Shown here: in pieces, positions 60,213 through 64,000 of the stretch
Numbering within the stretch: position 1 is the stretch's first letter
How the letters are laid out: every line of letters begins with the position of its first letter
Source: Parietaria judaica
Lineage: Eukaryota; Streptophyta; Magnoliopsida; Rosales; Urticaceae
Direction: 5' to 3'
Assembly: GCA_954871525.1 (NCBI GenBank)
Contig: OX940864.1
Location: 9,294,001-9,358,000 of the forward strand
DNA: 64,000 nt
Made by a program: the position numbers and the translations under genes
Notes under the pieces: model-generated
The model's input: only the letters and a program-made list of their open reading frames with translations
Told to the model about the DNA's origin: nothing
The model's database searches: none

Positions 60213-60302
60213 GATTCTGTTGGAGCCGGTCGTCGCACCAGCGACTCTGTCGGAGGTTGTCGTCGAGCCGGCGATTCTGTTGGAGGTGGTCGTCACACTT
60301 GC
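60213..60302. repeat. 30-bp tandem repeat, three copies
   Basis: Units of gattctgttggagccggtcg plus tcgcaccagc; the first positions recur every 30 bases. Because 30 is a multiple of 3, frames on both strands stay open (60067-60402 plus, 60057-60353 minus) and encode 10-residue repeats. Possibly a captured coding fragment; not recognised. Confidence 0.75.
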
Positions 60303-60428
60303 GTCGGATATTCTGGCCATTACCACTGCTGGCGACAAAAAAATTATTTTCATATCTCCTTTTGATTCCTATGCCTGCGCTGATATAGTTTTGACGAACT
60401 AAAGACTTTCTGCAAACAAAATATCTCC

Positions 60429-60429
60429 T

Positions 60430-60484
<55 letters not shown>
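60429..60484. repeat. (TTTA)14 microsatellite
   Basis: Fourteen uninterrupted TTTA units, followed by a short (TA)n. Confidence 0.95.
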
Positions 60485-60635
60485 TCTATATATATATATA
60501 TATTGGCTTAGGCACCAGTCATTGCTTAAGGACTGGTACTCCGATGTGAACCTATCTGAACGTTGCCTATTAAAAAACCTAGAGTATGAGAAGCCTTTAA
60601 GGGCTTGCTTGGTTTAGATTATTATTTACAATTGG

Positions 60636-60898
60636 TAAACAAATTACATAAATGTAATTTTAGTTACGTATACGTAATTTTAACTACATATGTGTAATTT
60701 TATTTACAGATACATAATTTTACTTACATACATATAATTCTCATTACGTGCGCGTAACTAAAATTTCATAAAATTAATTTCCGTTACAGATAAGTAATTA
60801 AAATTACATAAAAGTAATTTTTTTCTACGTGTAAGAACTTACGTACTTGTAATTTCCGTTACTTACATGTAATTACAATTACGTTGATGTAATTTTAA
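60636..60898. repeat. 20-bp periodic quasi-palindromic array (TTAC-N6-GTAA-TTTTA)
   Basis: About twelve units follow one another at a 20-bp pitch with few exceptions. Each is TTAC, six variable bases, GTAA, then an AT spacer. The six central bases vary and are often palindromic themselves (ttacgtatacgtaa, ctacatatgtgtaa, ttacgtgcgcgtaa). It lies within the MULE-like element. Confidence 0.85.
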
Positions 60899-61269
60899 TA
60901 GCCCAGTTTATTGTATAGCACATATGGTGTTGAATCAGATAATGGATCGGCGAATAGATCATCAGTTCAATCAAAAGAGAGAATGTCGCAGAACACAATT
61001 CAATCTCAACGAGAGAGAGGTTATTAATTCTAGGATGACTCAAAATAAATCATGGACAATCTGAGAGACAAGAGAGAATTTTGAAAAATTTTGGTGAAGA
61101 AAATTTCAAACGTTGTGTGGTAGAGAGAATTAAGGATATATAGTTTAAAAGGGTATTTTTGTACTAAGTTATCAAAATGGGTATTTCTTTAAATAGTTTA
61201 GTTTCATGGGTATTTTAATAAAAAAGTTTGCATGCTAATGGGTATTTCACTAATTTACCCAAAATTTAA

Positions 61270-62234
61270 TTTAGAGTTAATAAGAGTCTTATAATAAGAG
61301 TCTTACAATATAAACCCGTAGTTAAGAAATCTATAAAGAAGATTAATGTTCTGTCACCCTTGCCTCCTAATTAACTAGAGCCTCTACCCAACTTGTATAT
61401 TTTTTGGCTGCTATTTGCATTTTGGTAGGTCGCTTTGATAATTTTTTTTTTTTTTTTATATTTATATTATACGGACAGTAACTTGACATTATTAGAAGCT
61501 ATATATAGTCAAATAAATAACTCAACTAAATTGTAAAAATTCTTACAAGTACTCTCTGGCCATGTCATATAAAGTGGAAATTCGGAGAAACCGTAACCAA
61601 TCTTATTGTTAATTATGTTAGAATGTCTATAGAAAATCCTCCCTTAACGTATTCATGAGGCACAAATTAATATTATACTACTCAAGTATTCCTATCAATC
61701 GTTGATTCGCACACGAATAACAAGTCTCAAGGCATCATAATCACATCTTTTAAAACTACAAGAGTAGAAAAACCTCAATATTTTCATTCAAAGTCCTAAT
61801 TCGCCACAAAATATGCCAAAACGGGACAATATAGTCCATCCAAAAAACCTAAAGGAATACGAAAAAAAGTAAAATAACATAAAACTAAATAATTATGAAA
61901 AGTAAAAAAGAAAAGAAAAGAAAAAACTCGCTTGATGACCCCTAGAACTAACTCCTGATATATGGAGATTTTTATATACGTAGAATTTTGGACGCTTTAT
62001 AAATTCGAGAGTTAATTAACGTATAGAATCTCGAATGTAACTGCAATTTAGTTTATTATGATATATATATATATATCTTCAGGCCAGACCCAATAAGCCC
62101 AATAAGTAGGGCGAATTAGGCAGCATTTAGGCCCACAAAGAGAAAAGGCCCCGAAAAGCATTTAGTGGTGTATTTAACAAGAAAAAAGAAAATAATTGGA
62201 GCCCAATTAATTCTTTGAGTAAGAGACAACGATC
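61270..62234. other. intergenic DNA, no gene seen
   Basis: AT-rich with poly(T) runs near 61442 and (TA)n near 62062. No coding frame or element boundary. Confidence 0.4.
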
Positions 62235-62250
62235 AGAATTCAGAAGCAAA

Positions 62251-62350
62251 TGTGGTTGCTATGATAGCCAAGTGGTAATTCCACACCACCTCCAAAGTGG
62301 AGTTTGTGAGTTCGATCCCCATTGCAGAAAAGCTGCCTTAAAAAAAAAAA
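62251..62350 (+). mobile_element. tRNA-derived SINE with 16-bp target duplication
   Basis: A 100-bp insert with RNA polymerase III promoter boxes: box A-like tagccaagtgg (62265-62275) and box B-like gagttcgatccc (62309-62320), ending in a run of As. It is flanked by exact copies of agaattcagaagcaaa (62235-62250 and 62351-62366). It cannot fold as a complete tRNA, so it is a SINE and not a tRNA gene. The short length may mean a minimal or truncated family. Confidence 0.88.
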
Positions 62351-62366
62351 AGAATTCAGAAGCAAA

Positions 62367-62916
62367 GCAAAAGTCAAGGCCCGAATTTCAGCTTAAATTT
62401 GAGATAAGTGAGCTTTCTTTATACATTATATTCTTAAATTAATAAAAAAAATTAAAATTTTAACATATTATTTGGTCAGAGACGTCGATTGCACTTTTTT
62501 AATTTCTCATCCTTACTTTTTGGGAGATTGATTTTAATATATTTTTATTTCTTCACCTTTGGTCAACGACTATCTTTTTTCTTGTTTCTTGACTTCGAGT
62601 TCGACTATATATTACTTGTGAGAGTGAATTTAGTTTGATTTATCTTCTTCAAGACAAGGTAAAAACCTCTTGGAAATTTATTTTGTCATATGAAAAATAC
62701 AGATAACAAATTATTATTTTTTCGGTGATAGTTTTATTAGGTTTGCATATATACATAAATACTTTATTTAGGTTAATTTAAATTTTATAGAAACTGACGC
62801 ACACTATAATTTGGATTGTTTGACAATTAGAACTAAGATATATGACTATAAGAATCAGAATAGAGTGTCACAAAATCAGTTCTTCTCCTTATTTATTTGA
62901 TATTATATAATTTTAT
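62367..62916. other. intergenic DNA, no gene seen
   Basis: AT-rich spacer between the SINE and repeat copy 2. Nothing recognised. Confidence 0.4.
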
Positions 62917-64000
62917 GTCTCTGATACAGCCGTCCAGCCCTATAACAAAGTCTTCCGGAGGATAAGATGCATTTACGTTTAGTTTCCATTGATGTATCCG
63001 CGGAGGAGACCAAACTGTAGGCTGTAACATAAATCATTATACTGATCTCTGCATAAATAATCCAATATATAGGAGTCGAAGAATTTAAGTGTAGCGAAGA
63101 CTAAAAAAATAAAATAAAAGATAAAGCCCTATAGTTGATTCATTTACGAACTCTAGATAATGGCATCAAAATTGCAGTCCTTCAAAAATATAAATTTGGG
63201 AGAAAGTTCAAAGTTTTATTCAAAATCCAATTAGTCTTAGACTTGGAAAATAGATAAACAAAAACAACTCTTAAACAAAAAGAAAAAACATAAAAAAAAA
63301 ACTTCAGAATAACTCTAAAATCGTTTAAAAATCGGGCAAATTAAGCTTAACTTTCAATTTTCGATTTTTGGGTATTGTCAAGATCTTTCGATTCTCGATT
63401 TGTATGATGTACGCTTAACTCGGACACTTGAATCAAAAGTTACATATCATTTATGACTGACCTCGTTCATATATGAAATAGACCTTTTATTCTAAAAATG
63501 CTCGAGTTTGCTTTTATCGTGGACCATAATTTTATTTGATTCAGTTTTTCCCTTAGTACCAATTGGAAAACTCTTTACCAACGATGATCACTAAATAATT
63601 AGTAATTACTATTTTAAAAAAATTTATATAACATAATATTATGATATATAAAAGTTATTAACCAAAAGAATTTCTTGTTCAGATGTCGGGCATAATAAAC
63701 TGGAAGCCTTTGATTATAGATCATCCTCGGTGGTTAAATACTATTTTATATTTCAAATTTTATCCGTATTTTATTTATGCTCAATCCATCCATAAACCGG
63801 TGGTCTACGATATATTCGAAAATTGGATTATCTGTCTATAGTTTACGGTATATTCGAAAATCGGATTATCTGCATGTTTCGGTAACGGTAATCGGAACCT
63901 TGGATTGGTTTGGTTGGGACTCATCTGCAAAAGTCAAATGTCAAATAGAGCTGATTGCTGTGTTCTTGTATAAGGGAACAAGTCAGACAAATTGGGACAA
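62917..64000. repeat. 1.08-kb dispersed repeat, copy 2 (runs off the window)
   Basis: Matches 27722-28802 in the same orientation. On the minus strand it starts the same RNase H reading (VWSPPRIHQWKLNVNASY) but breaks off after about 34 codons at 62917. The first catalytic Asp of NVDAS is changed to Asn (NVNAS). The repeat continues past the window end. Confidence 0.9.

Larger units (their letters stand above)
59914..61260. mobile_element. MULE-like element with about 100-bp inverted ends
   Basis: The left end runs aatttacaaaatacccattt ... tgcaaac ... aaatacccat; the right end on the minus strand runs aattagtgaaatacccatta ... tgcaaac ... aaatacccat. The match continues to an aaaatacccttt word about 110 bp in. 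The 9-mer aaaatttaa occurs at both flanks (59910-59918 and 61261-61269), suggestive of a target duplication but low complexity. Inside are a GC-rich patch with 30-bp repeats, a (TTTA)14 microsatellite and a 20-bp periodic array. No transposase. Confidence 0.55.

Noticed and set aside
60429..60484. Regularly spaced repeats resembling a CRISPR-like array
   Set aside because: A TTTA microsatellite in plant nuclear DNA, without unique spacers.
62265..62320. Possible tRNA gene
   Set aside because: It has A- and B-box-like words but no acceptor-stem pairing; it carries a poly(A) tail and a target duplication, so it is a SINE.

Overview
The window is nuclear DNA of a flowering plant, almost certainly a eudicot: it is AT-rich, its genes have short GT-AG introns, it carries recognisable plant gene families (MATH/coiled-coil, OSR/ARGOS-like, a plastid PPR editing factor, phylloplanin-like), and most of the rest is plant transposable elements. 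I cannot name the species.

Host genes are few and widely spaced. They are a six-exon MATH-domain/coiled-coil gene (1294-2908, minus); a very short OSR-domain (ARGOS-like) membrane protein (23854-24045, minus); a CLB19-like plastid PPR protein with one intron (30833-32969, minus); and two secreted phylloplanin/Ole e 1-like paralogues in opposite orientation 20 kb apart (36912-37325 plus, 57032-57451 minus), whose promoters and UTRs also match.

The space between them is layered transposon history. From left to right: a hAT end (to 858); a solo Copia LTR with perfect 5-bp target duplication (3186-5421); a decayed LINE (5810-8861); a second solo LTR (9038-11640) with a hAT MITE inside it (9185-9831); a very young but gag-less Copia element (15200-20493, LTRs differing at one site, TSD CTATA); a hAT element (22035-22643, TSD GTTAGTTA); an RNase H relic (27386-27831); two copies of an about 1.08-kb repeat (27722-28802 and 62917 to the window end); a broken hAT-like element (33070-34590); a MULE-like element (35035-36575); a fold-back MITE (37884-38010); a Helitron (38870-42445); a nest of Gypsy and Copia parts (42763-51257); the 3' part of a Tat-lineage Gypsy element with satellite-like repeats, a broken antisense ORF and its 3' LTR (51258-56721); a CACTA end (58436-58988); a second MULE-like element with a striking 20-bp periodic array (59914-61260); and a tRNA-derived SINE with a 16-bp target duplication (62251-62350).

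I see no bacterial-type operons, CRISPR arrays, rRNA or functional tRNA genes. The host genes do not form a pathway cluster. The most unusual items are the young gag-less Copia, the spliced antisense ORF of the Tat element, the quasi-palindromic GTAA array, the OSR gene whose frame stays open upstream without an ATG, and the inverted phylloplanin-like pair.
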